Positions 51,263 to 59,985 of a stretch of 64,000 bases of DNA are shown one piece after another. The notes under the pieces were generated by a model. The model was not told where the DNA came from. It saw nothing but the letters and a program-made list of their open reading frames with translations, and made no database searches. The DNA lies in contig NZ_JAKWBL010000003.1 in NCBI RefSeq assembly GCF_022513635.1, positions 372,001 to 436,000 of the forward strand, read 5' to 3'. Both the position numbers and the translations under genes were made by a program. This stretch comes from Paraniabella ginsengisoli. GTDB lineage: Bacteria > Bacteroidota > Bacteroidia > Chitinophagales > Chitinophagaceae. Every line of letters begins with the position of its first letter. Position 1 is the first letter of the stretch.

Positions 51263-51425
51263 AAAACAAATAGAACTTCGTGATAAAATACTTTTGGGAC
51301 TTGAAAAAGTTTATGAAAAACTATTAGAATTTAAGAAATCAAAAAATAGCGAACTCGTCGTTTTGCGCGACAACAAAATTGTAAGAATCAAACCCGAACA
51401 ATTAAGTACATTGCCCAATAGCTAA
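51249..51425 (+). CDS. 58-aa protein overlapping the zeta-like gene (candidate antitoxin)
   Basis: ATG at 51249 lies within the end of the zeta-like gene and the frame runs to TAA at 51425. The protein is a charged helix followed by a short strand region: TTVEKQIELRDKILLGLEKV, YEKLLEFKKSKNSELVVLRD and NKIVRIKPEQLSTLPNS. A tight overlap and small size suit an antitoxin, although classical epsilon antitoxins precede their zeta toxins. No family is recognised. Confidence 0.7.
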   Translation: MTTVEKQIELRDKILLGLEKVYEKLLEFKKSKNSELVVLRDNKIVRIKPEQLSTLPNS

Positions 51426-51437
51426 GTTTTCGGGCTC

Positions 51438-52319
51438 ATGAGAAAAGAAATGGATAAATATTTCAAATATAAATACGACGATTTATTCAATCCGATAATA
51501 AAAGCCCTTAAAGATTTGGGTGATTCTGGCTCTGTTACAGAAATTGAAGATGAAGTAATCAAAGTATTAAATTTAACAGAAGACGCAATTAACGAAATTC
51601 ATAGAGAAAGTACTACAAAGCTCACATACAGACTTGCTTGGGCAAGAAATTATTTAAAACGATACGGGCTTTTGGAAAACTCATCAAGAGGTGTTTGGGC
51701 TTTAACTGAAGAAGGTCAAAAAATATCAGAAGTAAAAAAAGAGGAAGTAAAAAGATTTGTAGTAAAAAAAGATAAAGAAGAAAGACTTGAAAGGGTTGTA
51801 AAGTCAACTGATATAGAGAATACGAAAATTGAAGACAAGCCACAAGAAATTGAAGAATTTACTTGGCAAGACAAACTGTTAGAAAAAATCAGAACCATTG
51901 AACCTGCTCAATTTGAAAGACTTTGTCAAAGACTTTTAAGAGAACTTGGGTTTGTAAATGTTGAAGTAACTGGAAAATCAAATGATGGAGGAATTGACGG
52001 AAAAGGGATTATACGAATAGGAGAAGTCTTATCTTTTCACGTTGTTTTTCAAGCTAAAAGATATCAAGGAACTGTATCGCCTTCTATCATTCGAGATTTT
52101 AGAGGCGCGATGGATGGAAGAGCAGAGAAAGGTTTAATAATGACAACTGGAAGTTTTAGTAGAGAAGCTAAAAAAGAAGCTCAACGTGACGGTGCTAAAC
52201 AAATTGACTTAATAGACGGTAATGAGTTTGCTGAAAAACTAAAAGATTTACGTTTGGGAGTAAATGTGGAACTTGTTGAAGAAGTAAAAATTAAATCCGA
52301 CTGGTTCAAAAACTTATAA
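51438..52319 (+). CDS. mrr: Mrr-type restriction endonuclease
   Basis: The 293-aa protein has the two-domain Mrr layout. Residues 1-95 are the Mrr N-terminal winged helix (FNPIIKALKDLGDSGSVTEI, RLAWARNYLKRYGLLENSSRGVWALTEEG). A charged linker of Lys/Glu follows to about 150. The catalytic domain shows FERLCQRLLRELGFVNVEVTGKSNDGGIDGKG (catalytic Asp) and VVFQAKRYQGTVSPSIIRDFRGAM (QxK motif), then GLIMTTGSFSREAKKEAQ. Such enzymes cut methylated foreign DNA. It lies 12 bases after the 58-aa gene; no methylase is encoded nearby, as expected for Mrr. Confidence 0.92.
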   Translation: MRKEMDKYFKYKYDDLFNPIIKALKDLGDSGSVTEIEDEVIKVLNLTEDAINEIHRESTTKLTYRLAWARNYLKRYGLLENSSRGVWALTEEGQKISEVKKEEVKRFVVKKDKEERLERVVKSTDIENTKIEDKPQEIEEFTWQDKLLEKIRTIEPAQFERLCQRLLRELGFVNVEVTGKSNDGGIDGKGIIRIGEVLSFHVVFQAKRYQGTVSPSIIRDFRGAMDGRAEKGLIMTTGSFSREAKKEAQRDGAKQIDLIDGNEFAEKLKDLRLGVNVELVEEVKIKSDWFKNL

Positions 52320-52454
52320 TGCTCATGTTTCAGATGATAACACATCAAAAGTAAGGCCTTAAAAGAAAGAATATAATCCTGTTAATCCCTTAATCCAAAA
52401 AATCTAGATTCGCCAACTCGCGATGAATTTATAGGCTGCCATAAGCACTACAAA

Positions 52455-52502
52455 TAAACTGTGCGACGCAACACTGACGCCACCTATTCCTCTGCTGGCT
52501 CA
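52455..52502 (+). repeat. dispersed ~55-bp repeat, copy D
   Basis: Core GTGCGACGCAA at 52461-52471, then CACTGACGCCACCTATTCCT and CTGCTGGCTC. It lies between the Mrr cassette and the permease gene. The remainder of the 52320-52561 gap holds the right inverted-repeat arm and nothing else I can name. Confidence 0.65.
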
Positions 52503-52561
52503 ATAAAAATTTGCGTATCTTATTTTATGCCTTTAGCTTTATGCTTTAGGTTTTAATTAGC

Positions 52562-53838
52562 ATGAAATTCAGCGACACCTTTCTTCTTGCTTTTCGTACC
52601 GTAAAAGGCAACACTTTGCGTACGGCGCTAACAGTGGCTATTATTGCTTTTGGCATCATGGCGCTGATTGGCATTATCACTGCTATTAAAGCGATGAACC
52701 AGAAGTTTACAGAAAGCTTTTCCAGCATGGGCGCTAATGCTTTTACTATCCGGTTTAAGGAAAGAAACATCCGCTTTGGCGGCGGCGGCGATGAACTTAA
52801 AGTTTCTAAAAAAGGAAAAAAGAAAAGAAATCTAACCTGGGCAGGTTTATTACTAAAGACGAAGCCGAATATTTTATCAGCAATTATAATTTTCCCGGGG
52901 CAGTTACCGGTGTTTCTGTTTTTGGCAACCGCAGCAATACGGTTTCTTTTGCAGATAAAAAGACAAGCCCCAATGTGATGATGTTTGGCGGCGACGAAAA
53001 ATACCTTGACCTGAACGGCTATACCATTTTAAGCGGGAGAAATTTAACCTTACAAGAAGTTAGAAGTGGACAAAATGTTTGCATACTGGGTTATGATGTG
53101 GCAAAGAAATTTTTTGATGAGGCCCCCAATAAGGCTGTTGGCAAAAGTATCCGCATCAACAACCTTCCTTATCTTGTGTTAGGCGTTTTGGATAGCCGGG
53201 GTTCTACTTTTGGTTTTAGCCGGGATAATATGGCCATTATTGGTTACCGAAATATGGCTAAAAATTTTGCAGGAAGCAATGCATCTTATGTGTTGGCCAT
53301 AAAAGTTGATGACATTAATAAAATGAATGAGGCAATGGGTGAAGCCGAAGCATTATTTAGAGGGGTTAGAAAAATCGGGATTAAGGAAGAAAGCAATTTT
53401 GTGCTGGACAAAAGCGACAGCAGAGTAGAAGAGGCAATGAACGTTACCAGTAGGTTACGATTAGCTGCTATGGTTATTGGTTTGGTAACTTTATTTGGAG
53501 CTGCAATAGGTCTGATGAATATCATGCTGGTAAGCGTGGCAGAACGTACTAAAGAAGTGGGACTTATTAAAGCCATCGGCGGGAAAAGCACGGTAGTAAA
53601 AAAACAGTTTTTGTTGGAAGCTGTTATTATCAGCGTTTTGGGTGCCATATTCGGAATTATATTGGGTGTGCTTGTTGGCAACAGTTTTGCCATCGTTTTG
53701 GGGACAGGGTTTGTAGTTCCCTGGAATTGGGTTTTATATGGAATTTTAATATGCAGCGCCGTTGGGTTGCTGGCAGGATTATACCCCGCCGTTAAAGCAG
53801 GAAAACTGAATCCGATAGAAGCGCTGAGGTATGAGTAG
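52562..53838 (+). CDS. MacB/FtsX-type ABC transporter permease (one frameshift)
   Basis: The MacB-PCD periplasmic domain and FtsX spans are present. The N-terminal span is FRTVKGNTLRTALTVAIIAFGIMALIGIITAIKAM. A shift in the A-rich run near 52818-52830 causes an early stop; the other frame gives FITKDEAEYFISNYNFPGAV and MFGGDEKYLDLNGYTILSGR. The C-terminal half ends with three spans (MVIGLVTLFGAAIGLMNIMLVSVAERTKEVGLIKAIGG, GAIFGIILGVLVGN, LICSAVGLLAGLYPAVKAGKLNPIEALRYE). About 425 aa. Such permeases export lipoproteins, peptides or drugs with a MacB ATPase; none is encoded beside it. Confidence 0.88.
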
Positions 53839-53848
53839 TTGTAGGAAA

Positions 53849-54018
53849 GTTGGTAGTTGACAGATGACGGTTGACAGATGACAGAATATTCGACGTTTGC
53901 CATATTTAAATTGGGATTTTCTAACATACCAATTGCCAAAATAATCGCTTTTAAATAGATGTAAATAATTTCGCTTTTCAACACTATCATCTATCATCTG
54001 CCATCTGTCAACTTTCCC
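53849..54018. repeat. inverted-repeat element between the permease gene and accD
   Basis: Left arm AGTTGACAGATGACGGTTGA (53855-53874) with a second TGACAGATGACAG unit to 53884, and right arm ATCATCTGCCATCTGTCAAC (53993-54012) with ACTTTCCC after it. Arms are inverted and about 100 bases apart. The interior is unlike that of the element at 43851, so only the arms are shared. Confidence 0.6.
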
Positions 54019-54029
54019 TAAACAATCCT

Positions 54030-54037
54030 TATATTTG
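54030..54037 (+). promoter_or_regulatory. candidate promoter for accD
   Basis: TATATTTG matches the -7 consensus TAnnTTTG, 30 bases before the accD ATG, and follows the right arm of an inverted-repeat element, as at nuoI. Confidence 0.45.
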
Positions 54038-54067
54038 TACCTTATCTAAAAAAATATTTATCTACTT

Positions 54068-54975
54068 ATGGCTGAGGAGATAGAAGATTTTGACGCCGAT
54101 TTGGCCGGGGAACAAGGGAAAGATCAGAAAACAGGTTGGTTCCGCAGGATCAAAAAAGGCATATTAACAAAGACATCGGAAAAGAAAGAAACGCAGGAAG
54201 GACTTTGGACCAAATGTCCGGAGTGCAACTATATATCCACTTTTGCAGAGTTGAAAGAGCAGCTTTATGTATGCCCTAAATGTGAGTATCACCACCGGCT
54301 GAACAGTTTTCAATATTACGAGGTTCTTTTTGATAATAACGAATACGAAGAGTTATTTACTAATATTAAAAGTAAAGACCTGCTTGGCTTTACAGATCTT
54401 AAACCTTATAAAAAAAGGTTGGAAGACATTTGGTCTAATACTAGTTTGAATGATTCCGTTAGAGTGGCTGTTGGCAAAGTAGATGGTGAGAAGATCGTGA
54501 TCGCCGCTATGGATTTTGAGTTTATCGGCGGCTCTTTAGGAAGTGTGATGGGAGAGAAATTTGCACGGGCGGTAGACTATTGCATCAAGCATAAGCTACC
54601 CTATATGATGATCAATAAAAGTGGCGGTGCACGTATGATGGAAAGCGCATTTTCGTTAATGCAAATGGCTAAAACCAGCGGCAAACTGTCTCAATTAAGC
54701 GACGCTAAGTTGCCTTATATATCATTGCTTACCGATCCAACTTTTGGCGGTGTTTCCGCCTCATTCGCTATGCTGGGCGATTTGAATATTGCTGAACCCG
54801 GCGCTCTTATTGGCTTTGCCGGTCCTCGCGTTATCAAAGAAACCATTAAAAAGATCTTCCTGACGGTTTTCAGCGAAGCGAATTTTTGCTGGAGCATGGC
54901 TTTCTTGATTTCATCGTTAACAGAAAAGATCTGAAAGAACGAATCGGCACAGTAATCAGGTTATTCAGAAATTAA
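54068..54975 (+). CDS. accD: acetyl-CoA carboxylase carboxyltransferase subunit beta (C-terminal frameshift)
   Basis: AccD makes malonyl-CoA for fatty acid synthesis together with AccA. The zinc ribbon is [10 protein letters not shown]...[11 protein letters not shown] (residues about 47-75). The carboxyltransferase core includes [13 protein letters not shown]-like [13 protein letters not shown] and [39 protein letters not shown], with oxyanion glycines. The frame ends early at 54934 after [13 protein letters not shown]; shifting near 54855 gives [20 protein letters not shown] and a stop at 54975, the usual end. About 301 aa. Confidence 0.95.
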
Positions 54976-54980
54976 TTATT

Positions 54981-55036
54981 GTCCCGGCTGTAGTGCAGAT
55001 GGCGTCGGTATTGCGTCGCACTCTTGTGCTGTTGAA
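54981..55036 (-). repeat. dispersed ~55-bp repeat, copy E (most complete)
   Basis: On the minus strand it reads TTCAACAGCACAAGAGTGCG then ACGCAATACCGACGCCATCT and GCACTACAGCCGGGAC. It is the longest copy and serves as the reference. It lies between the accD stop and smpB. Confidence 0.7.
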
Positions 55037-55100
55037 TATATCCGGACAAAACCAGCGTCAGCATTTTTACCTTTTAATATTTTACATTTATAATTAATCA

Positions 55101-55550
55101 TTGGCTTCTCCCACCATCTCCATAAAAAATCGTTCCGCCTTTCATGAGTATTTTATAGATGATACTTATGTGGCTGGTATGGTATTGTTGGGTACCGAAG
55201 TAAAGTCGCTGCGTGAAGGCCGCGGCAGTTTCAATGATAGCTATTGCATCATACATAAAGGAGAGCTTTGGTTGAAAAGCCTTCATATTTCTCCTTATTC
55301 TCACGGAACGGTCAATAACCATGACCCGGACAGGGATAGAAAACTATTACTTCAAAAAAGAGAAATCAGAAAGATCCAGGCAAAATTGAAGGAAAAGGGC
55401 TACACATTGGTGCCTCTTAAAATCTTCATGAACGACCGAAATTTTATCAAAATAGAAATAGGCCTCGGCAAAGGAAAAAAACTTTACGACAAACGTGAAA
55501 GCATCAAACAAAAAGATGTAGAACGCGAAATGAAACGCTTTCTTAAGTAA
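55101..55550 (+). CDS. smpB: SsrA-binding protein (tmRNA rescue factor)
   Basis: The 149-aa protein matches SmpB throughout: SIKNRSAFHEYFIDDTYVAGMVLLGTEVKSLREGRGS, ISPYSHGTVNNHDPDRDRKLLL, LVPLKIFMNDRNFIKIEIGLGKGKKLYDKRE and the basic C-terminus EREMKRFLK. It binds tmRNA and frees stalled ribosomes. The start is TTG at 55101 (MASPTISIKNRS); no in-frame ATG lies nearby. Confidence 0.96.
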   Translation: MASPTISIKNRSAFHEYFIDDTYVAGMVLLGTEVKSLREGRGSFNDSYCIIHKGELWLKSLHISPYSHGTVNNHDPDRDRKLLLQKREIRKIQAKLKEKGYTLVPLKIFMNDRNFIKIEIGLGKGKKLYDKRESIKQKDVEREMKRFLK

Positions 55551-55603
55551 CACCGTTGCGCATAACTTCAACTTCCTTTGTCTGGCAATACTGACAGCAT
55601 AAA

Positions 55604-56338
55604 ATGAAGTTTTTAATAACAATTATTCTTACAGGACTTTTATTTCCGGCAGCGCTTCAGGCGCAGTTTACAGACAGTACAACAAAATTTTTGAAATTAG
55701 CATCCGGAGGTTCTATCAATAAAACAAAAGACGGTGCAAACTATCTTTTCAATAATAATGTACAATACAGTATTAAAAAGAAGCGAACTCAATTAAACTC
55801 TACCGGTACCTGGATCTACGGCATGTCGCCGGACAGGCTTACCAATAACGACTTTACTCTTTCAAGCAACGTAAACCTGTACAGGCATTTTCCAGAATTT
55901 TATTATTGGGGAATATTAAATTACACAACCAGCTACTCGCTGAACATTAAACATCAGGGTCAGGCAGGCATTGGTGTTGCGTATAATTTTTTGAATAAAC
56001 CAGATTTATGGTTGAATGTAAGCAACGGATTTATTGGTGAATTAAGCAGGATTATACAAGGCGATACAACCACCATCAACTACCAAACAATAAGAAACTC
56101 TTTGCGCGTACAGTTTATGTTTAAGCTTGGGGATCGCTTCACTTTCAAAACCGGAAACCTTTTTCAACCTTCCTTAGAATATATCAGTGATCATACCATA
56201 TCCAGTGATTCGGAATTTACATACCAGCTATGGAAAGGACTTAATTTAAATACAAGGTTGATATATAATAAGAACAGCCGAACGGAAAAAGAAAACCTGA
56301 TTCTTACATATGGTGTAGGTTATCAAAGATATTTTTAG
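55604..56338 (+). CDS. DUF481-type outer-membrane beta-barrel protein
   Basis: The 244-aa protein starts with a signal peptide (FLITIILTGLLFPAALQAQF). The rest is alternating beta-strand pattern with aromatic girdles (FYYWGILNYTTSYSLNIKHQGQAGIGVAYNF), ending in a terminal aromatic (VGYQRYF), as in DUF481 barrels. It sits in the outer membrane as a small barrel of unknown function. Confidence 0.8.
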   Translation: MKFLITIILTGLLFPAALQAQFTDSTTKFLKLASGGSINKTKDGANYLFNNNVQYSIKKKRTQLNSTGTWIYGMSPDRLTNNDFTLSSNVNLYRHFPEFYYWGILNYTTSYSLNIKHQGQAGIGVAYNFLNKPDLWLNVSNGFIGELSRIIQGDTTTINYQTIRNSLRVQFMFKLGDRFTFKTGNLFQPSLEYISDHTISSDSEFTYQLWKGLNLNTRLIYNKNSRTEKENLILTYGVGYQRYF

Positions 56339-56344
56339 ATTGAC

Positions 56345-56992
56345 TTATAATTCAAACTCTATAATTTCCTCTTTCCCAATGAGGTAATCTTCCAACTGCA
56401 ACAGTTTTTTGGTTCTGATCGTTACATCCAGAAATATATACACTTTTTCGTCCTTCACTTTAAACTTACGCTCTTCAAACTTACTGGCAAAGCGGCCAAT
56501 ACCCTGAATTATCTCATCCCTGTGAGATGCAAGGTCTTTATCAATGCAGATCATTAACAGCCTGCTTAATTTAGCACTCGGAAAGATCTTATTGAACCAA
56601 CTCCCAAAATAGGTCATCAATAAAGCCAGACACAAAAATGTTATAGCCAACCACACTTCTCCAAAACCAACCGCCATACCAACAGCAGCAGCAACCCATA
56701 TAACGCTGGCAGTTGTAAGCCCCGAAACAGTAATGCCATCCTTAAAAATAACACCTGCACCCAAAAAGCCAATACCACTTACAATATACGAAGCAATACG
56801 GGCCGCATCGGTATATTCATTACCAATTTTTATTGATAAAATCGAGAACAGGCAGGAGCCAATACAAATTAGTGTGATCGTCTTCAGACCTGCAGCCTTG
56901 TCCTTCAACTCTCTTTCAAGCCCCAAAACGATACCTGCTCCAAGTGATATCAAAGCTTTATATAAATCCGTTATTTCCCAATATTCAAACAT
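56345..56992 (-). CDS. mgtC: MgtC/SapB family membrane protein
   Basis: The 215-aa protein has the MgtC domain at residues 10-135: LISLGAGIVLGLERELKDKAAGLKTITLICIGSCLFSILS, RIASYIVSGIGFLGAGVIFKDGITVSGLTTASVIWVAAAVGMAVG. The soluble tail ends in LEDYLIGKEEIIEFEL, similar to the ACT-like region of MgtC. The family is tied to magnesium limitation and, in pathogens, macrophage survival; here only membership can be claimed. It is convergent with the DUF481 gene, seven bases apart. Confidence 0.92.
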   Translation of the reverse strand: MFEYWEITDLYKALISLGAGIVLGLERELKDKAAGLKTITLICIGSCLFSILSIKIGNEYTDAARIASYIVSGIGFLGAGVIFKDGITVSGLTTASVIWVAAAVGMAVGFGEVWLAITFLCLALLMTYFGSWFNKIFPSAKLSRLLMICIDKDLASHRDEIIQGIGRFASKFEERKFKVKDEKVYIFLDVTIRTKKLLQLEDYLIGKEEIIEFEL

Positions 56993-57015
56993 CGTATAAA
57001 GATATTTTATTTGAA

Positions 57016-57092
57016 TGATAGTTCATGGTTGATGGTTCATGTTCGATAGACCATTAGCCATCGATACTGTCAACTGTCATCTCTCATCTGTC
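57016..57092 (+). repeat. degenerate TGACAGATGAC-type repeat cluster
   Basis: GATAGTTCATGGTTGATGGT (57017-57036) and CTGTCAACTGTCATCTCTCA (57068-57087) followed by TCTGTCAAATTC. These are the same units as at 43851 and 53849, lying between mgtC and parC. Confidence 0.5.
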
Positions 57093-57098
57093 AAATTC

Positions 57099-59615
57099 TT
57101 AAAATAATTCCTGCTGTGGCGACTCGCTATCTTTTGTTTCAACCCATTCCATTACAACGCTTTTGGTAAAATCAGTAAGCTTCGCCCCTACTGCTTTCCA
57201 GCCCATTACATCGGTTACTTTGGCCAGTTTAAACTTCGCACTATGCACTTGGTCCCCACGCCCACTTTGCACCTGCAATACAGGCTCAGCCGACGTTGTA
57301 ACACATTCCAAATAATTACCATCGCCCTCTTTAATAAACAAAAATTTATTCCGAAGTGTGGTTGTTTCTATTTTAAAACGTTTTACATTGAATTGCAGTT
57401 GCTTCATATCTGCATAAACCGCAGTAACGATTCTTTCAGAATCGTAACGTTCTATCAATAATACTTTTTCTGGATCGAATTTCTGCGTCATTTCCTGATC
57501 AGTTATTTCGTAATGCCCGTCGCTGTAAATTACCAGCAACTGGTCGGCCGGCTCAAACATGCCTAAATAACCGCCTTTCTCATCTGTGTTTAAACGTCCG
57601 AACTTATCATCAAACCAAAGCTTTTTACCGCTTAAAGTGGCGCGGCCTGCTTCTTTAAACTTCACCGATTTAATGGCATATTTAGAAACCTGATTCCCCA
57701 TGCTGCTGCGGCCTTTAATAGCCAACTCTTCAAAATAAAAGTCCAGCTCCTTAATACGCGCCGAACTATTAGGACTCAAAATAATTTTCACAACTTCCGC
57801 CTCACCGTTTGGATTTACTGTAAAATAATGAACCTTACTTTTTTCATCTCCCTTTGTAAGATCATATACTTTGTCTCTGGTAATACCTGTAACATTAAAT
57901 CTTTTGGCATAACTAACGCCCGTCTTACCATCTGCATATATCATATTGTAAGTAGTTCGTTCATCACCTTTTAGAAACACCGCAACATGAATAATATCTT
58001 TACCCACAAAAGTTTTATCTGAGATTTTAATCACCTTCATAATGCCACGCTTGGTAAACACAATAATATCATCCAGGTCAGAACATTCAAACAGCAATTC
58101 ATCTTTCTTCAAACCCGTACCAATAAAGCCTCCCGAGCGATCAGCGTACAATTTAGTATTAGCAATCGTTACATGCTTCGCCTCAATAATCTCAAATTGT
58201 TTAATCTCTGTTTTACGTTCGCGGCCTTTGCCAAATTTCTTCAACAGGTTTTCAAAATAAGTAATCGCATATTCTACCAGGTGCGCCAAATCGTGTTTAA
58301 CACCTTTGATTTCACTTTCCAATCCTTTGATCTGTTCATTCAGTTCATCAATGTCCAAACGGTAGATACGGCGAACAGGCTTTTCAGTTAATTTTAAAAT
58401 ATCCTCACGAGTTACATCTCGTTTTAATTTCTTTTTAAAGGGATCAAAAGCCTTGTCAATTGCGGCTATTACTTTATCCCATGTATCATGCTTCTTTTCA
58501 AGTTCTTTATATATCTTTTCTTCAAAAAATATTTTCTCTAAAGATGTGTAATGCCATTTTTCGTTAAGCTCGGCCAGTTTTATTTCCAGCTCTTTTTGTA
58601 GCAAGTCTTTAGTATTATCAACCGATATTTTTAGTAAATCCTGAACTGTCAAAAACCTCGGCTTCTGCTCTACAATAACACAAGCATTAGGCGATATCGA
58701 AATCTCACAATTTGTGAACTTGTACAAAGCATCAATGGTAATGTCAGAAGATATTCCTGCGGCAAGGTCAACTTGTATTTCAACATTTGCCGCCGTGTTA
58801 TCTGTAACTTTTTTGATCTTTATCTTTCCCTGATCGTTGGCTTTTACTATCGACTCGATCATTTGGTCGGTAGTAACGCCATAAGGCACGCTTTTAATTA
58901 GCAGCGTTTTCTTATCGGCTTCTTCAATGTGGGCACGCACTTTTACTTTACCGCCACGTTTACCCTGATTATAATCGGCTACATCAATCATTCCACCCGT
59001 TTGAAAATCGGGGAACAACTCAAACTTTTTACCTTTTAAATATTTGATAGACGCATCAATCAACTCACAAAAATTGTGTGGTAATATTTTGGTAGAAAGC
59101 CCTACCGCAATACCTTCCGCACCGTGTGCTAACAATAGCGGGAACTTCATTGGAAGTGTAACCGGCTCATTATTACGGCCATCGTAACTTAATGCCCACT
59201 CGGTAGTTTTAGCGTTGAAAGCCACTTCCAGCGCGAACTTGCTCAAACGCGCTTCAATATACCTTGATGCTGCAGCATCATCGCCTGTTTCCACATTTCC
59301 CCAGTTACCCTGCGTGTCGATCAGCAAATCTTTTTGACCCATATTCACCAGCGCATCCCTTATGCTCATATCACCATGCGGATGGTATGACATTGTCTGT
59401 CCCACAATATTAGCAACCTTATGCAAACGCCCGTCATCCATTTGCTTCATCGCATGCAGAATGCGGCGCTGCACGGGTTTCAGCCCATCTTCAATAGCCG
59501 GTACCGCACGCTCCAATATTACATAAGATGCATAATCCAGAAACCAGGTTTTAAACTGGCCTTGCAAACCACTTCCATCACTATGTTCAATATTATCTAC
59601 AATTTCTTCTTTCAT
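57099..59615 (-). CDS. parC: DNA topoisomerase IV subunit A (GyrA/ParC family)
   Basis: The 838-aa protein is a full type IIA topoisomerase A subunit. The catalytic domain starts DYASYVILERAVPAIEDGLKPVQRRIL; PHGDMSIRDALVNMGQ precedes the active tyrosine in DAAASRYIEARLS (near residue 123). The coiled coil follows (residues about 350-470), then the C-terminal DNA-wrapping propeller. It decatenates or relaxes DNA with the B subunit, whose partial gene lies at 62187 on the same strand. The topoisomerase IV label, rather than gyrase, fits the relaxed C-terminal domain and Bacteroidota usage but is inferred. Confidence 0.93.
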   Translation of the reverse strand: MKEEIVDNIEHSDGSGLQGQFKTWFLDYASYVILERAVPAIEDGLKPVQRRILHAMKQMDDGRLHKVANIVGQTMSYHPHGDMSIRDALVNMGQKDLLIDTQGNWGNVETGDDAAASRYIEARLSKFALEVAFNAKTTEWALSYDGRNNEPVTLPMKFPLLLAHGAEGIAVGLSTKILPHNFCELIDASIKYLKGKKFELFPDFQTGGMIDVADYNQGKRGGKVKVRAHIEEADKKTLLIKSVPYGVTTDQMIESIVKANDQGKIKIKKVTDNTAANVEIQVDLAAGISSDITIDALYKFTNCEISISPNACVIVEQKPRFLTVQDLLKISVDNTKDLLQKELEIKLAELNEKWHYTSLEKIFFEEKIYKELEKKHDTWDKVIAAIDKAFDPFKKKLKRDVTREDILKLTEKPVRRIYRLDIDELNEQIKGLESEIKGVKHDLAHLVEYAITYFENLLKKFGKGRERKTEIKQFEIIEAKHVTIANTKLYADRSGGFIGTGLKKDELLFECSDLDDIIVFTKRGIMKVIKISDKTFVGKDIIHVAVFLKGDERTTYNMIYADGKTGVSYAKRFNVTGITRDKVYDLTKGDEKSKVHYFTVNPNGEAEVVKIILSPNSSARIKELDFYFEELAIKGRSSMGNQVSKYAIKSVKFKEAGRATLSGKKLWFDDKFGRLNTDEKGGYLGMFEPADQLLVIYSDGHYEITDQEMTQKFDPEKVLLIERYDSERIVTAVYADMKQLQFNVKRFKIETTTLRNKFLFIKEGDGNYLECVTTSAEPVLQVQSGRGDQVHSAKFKLAKVTDVMGWKAVGAKLTDFTKSVVMEWVETKDSESPQQELF

Positions 59616-59985
59616 TTGTCTGAACCTTGATTTATAAGATTTATTTGATTATGATGATTAATCAATTTTTATGCTACGTGAAGCGTCCTCGCTTCACATT
59701 TATATGCTGTCGCCTCTTGGCGACTATTTCCTTTTATATTTATTATTGTGGAATCATCAGTCAACATAACTCAACGATTTTGCGTCGCACTCTTGTACTG
59801 TTGTACATTACTCATCCTACATATTCTTCGCAACCAGAAGCTTCGCATCCGGCCATTAACATTCAGCCCCTTCGGGGCTGCGCCCAAGTCTTATTCGTCT
59901 TTCTTTACAACCACATTAAACTATCTTTAACTTTTCAAGCTATCGCTTATTATTGCTATTTGCCTACCAGTTACTCGCCATTAAC
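59616..59985. other. non-coding stretch with hairpins and repeat copy F
   Basis: Upstream of parC on the minus strand there is no credible gene. It holds GTGAAGCGTCCTCGCTTCAC (59678-59697), GTCGCCTCTTGGCGAC (59709-59724) and CAGCCCCTTCGGGGCTG (59864-59880), three short perfect hairpins, and a copy of the dispersed repeat (TTGCGTCGCACTCTTGTACT, 59780-59799). A longer plus-strand open frame from 59627 has no family resemblance and runs through these repeats. Confidence 0.6.

Larger units (their letters stand above)
50544..52410. mobile_element. inverted-repeat-bounded defence-type cassette (zeta-like ATPase, 58-aa protein, Mrr)
   Basis: The left end CTGGATTTTTGGATTAATTA (from 50544, through GCGGGATT at 50576) and the right end AATCCTGTTAATCCCTTAAT (from 52375, through CTAGATT at 52410) are imperfect inverted repeats, roughly three quarters identical over 33 positions. 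They enclose three genes and nothing else. The enclosed DNA looks more AT-rich than the nuo genes. No integrase or transposase is seen. AATCCTGTTAATCC-type repeats are widespread in Bacteroidota intergenic DNA, from memory, so the pairing could be two independent repeat copies. Confidence 0.55.
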
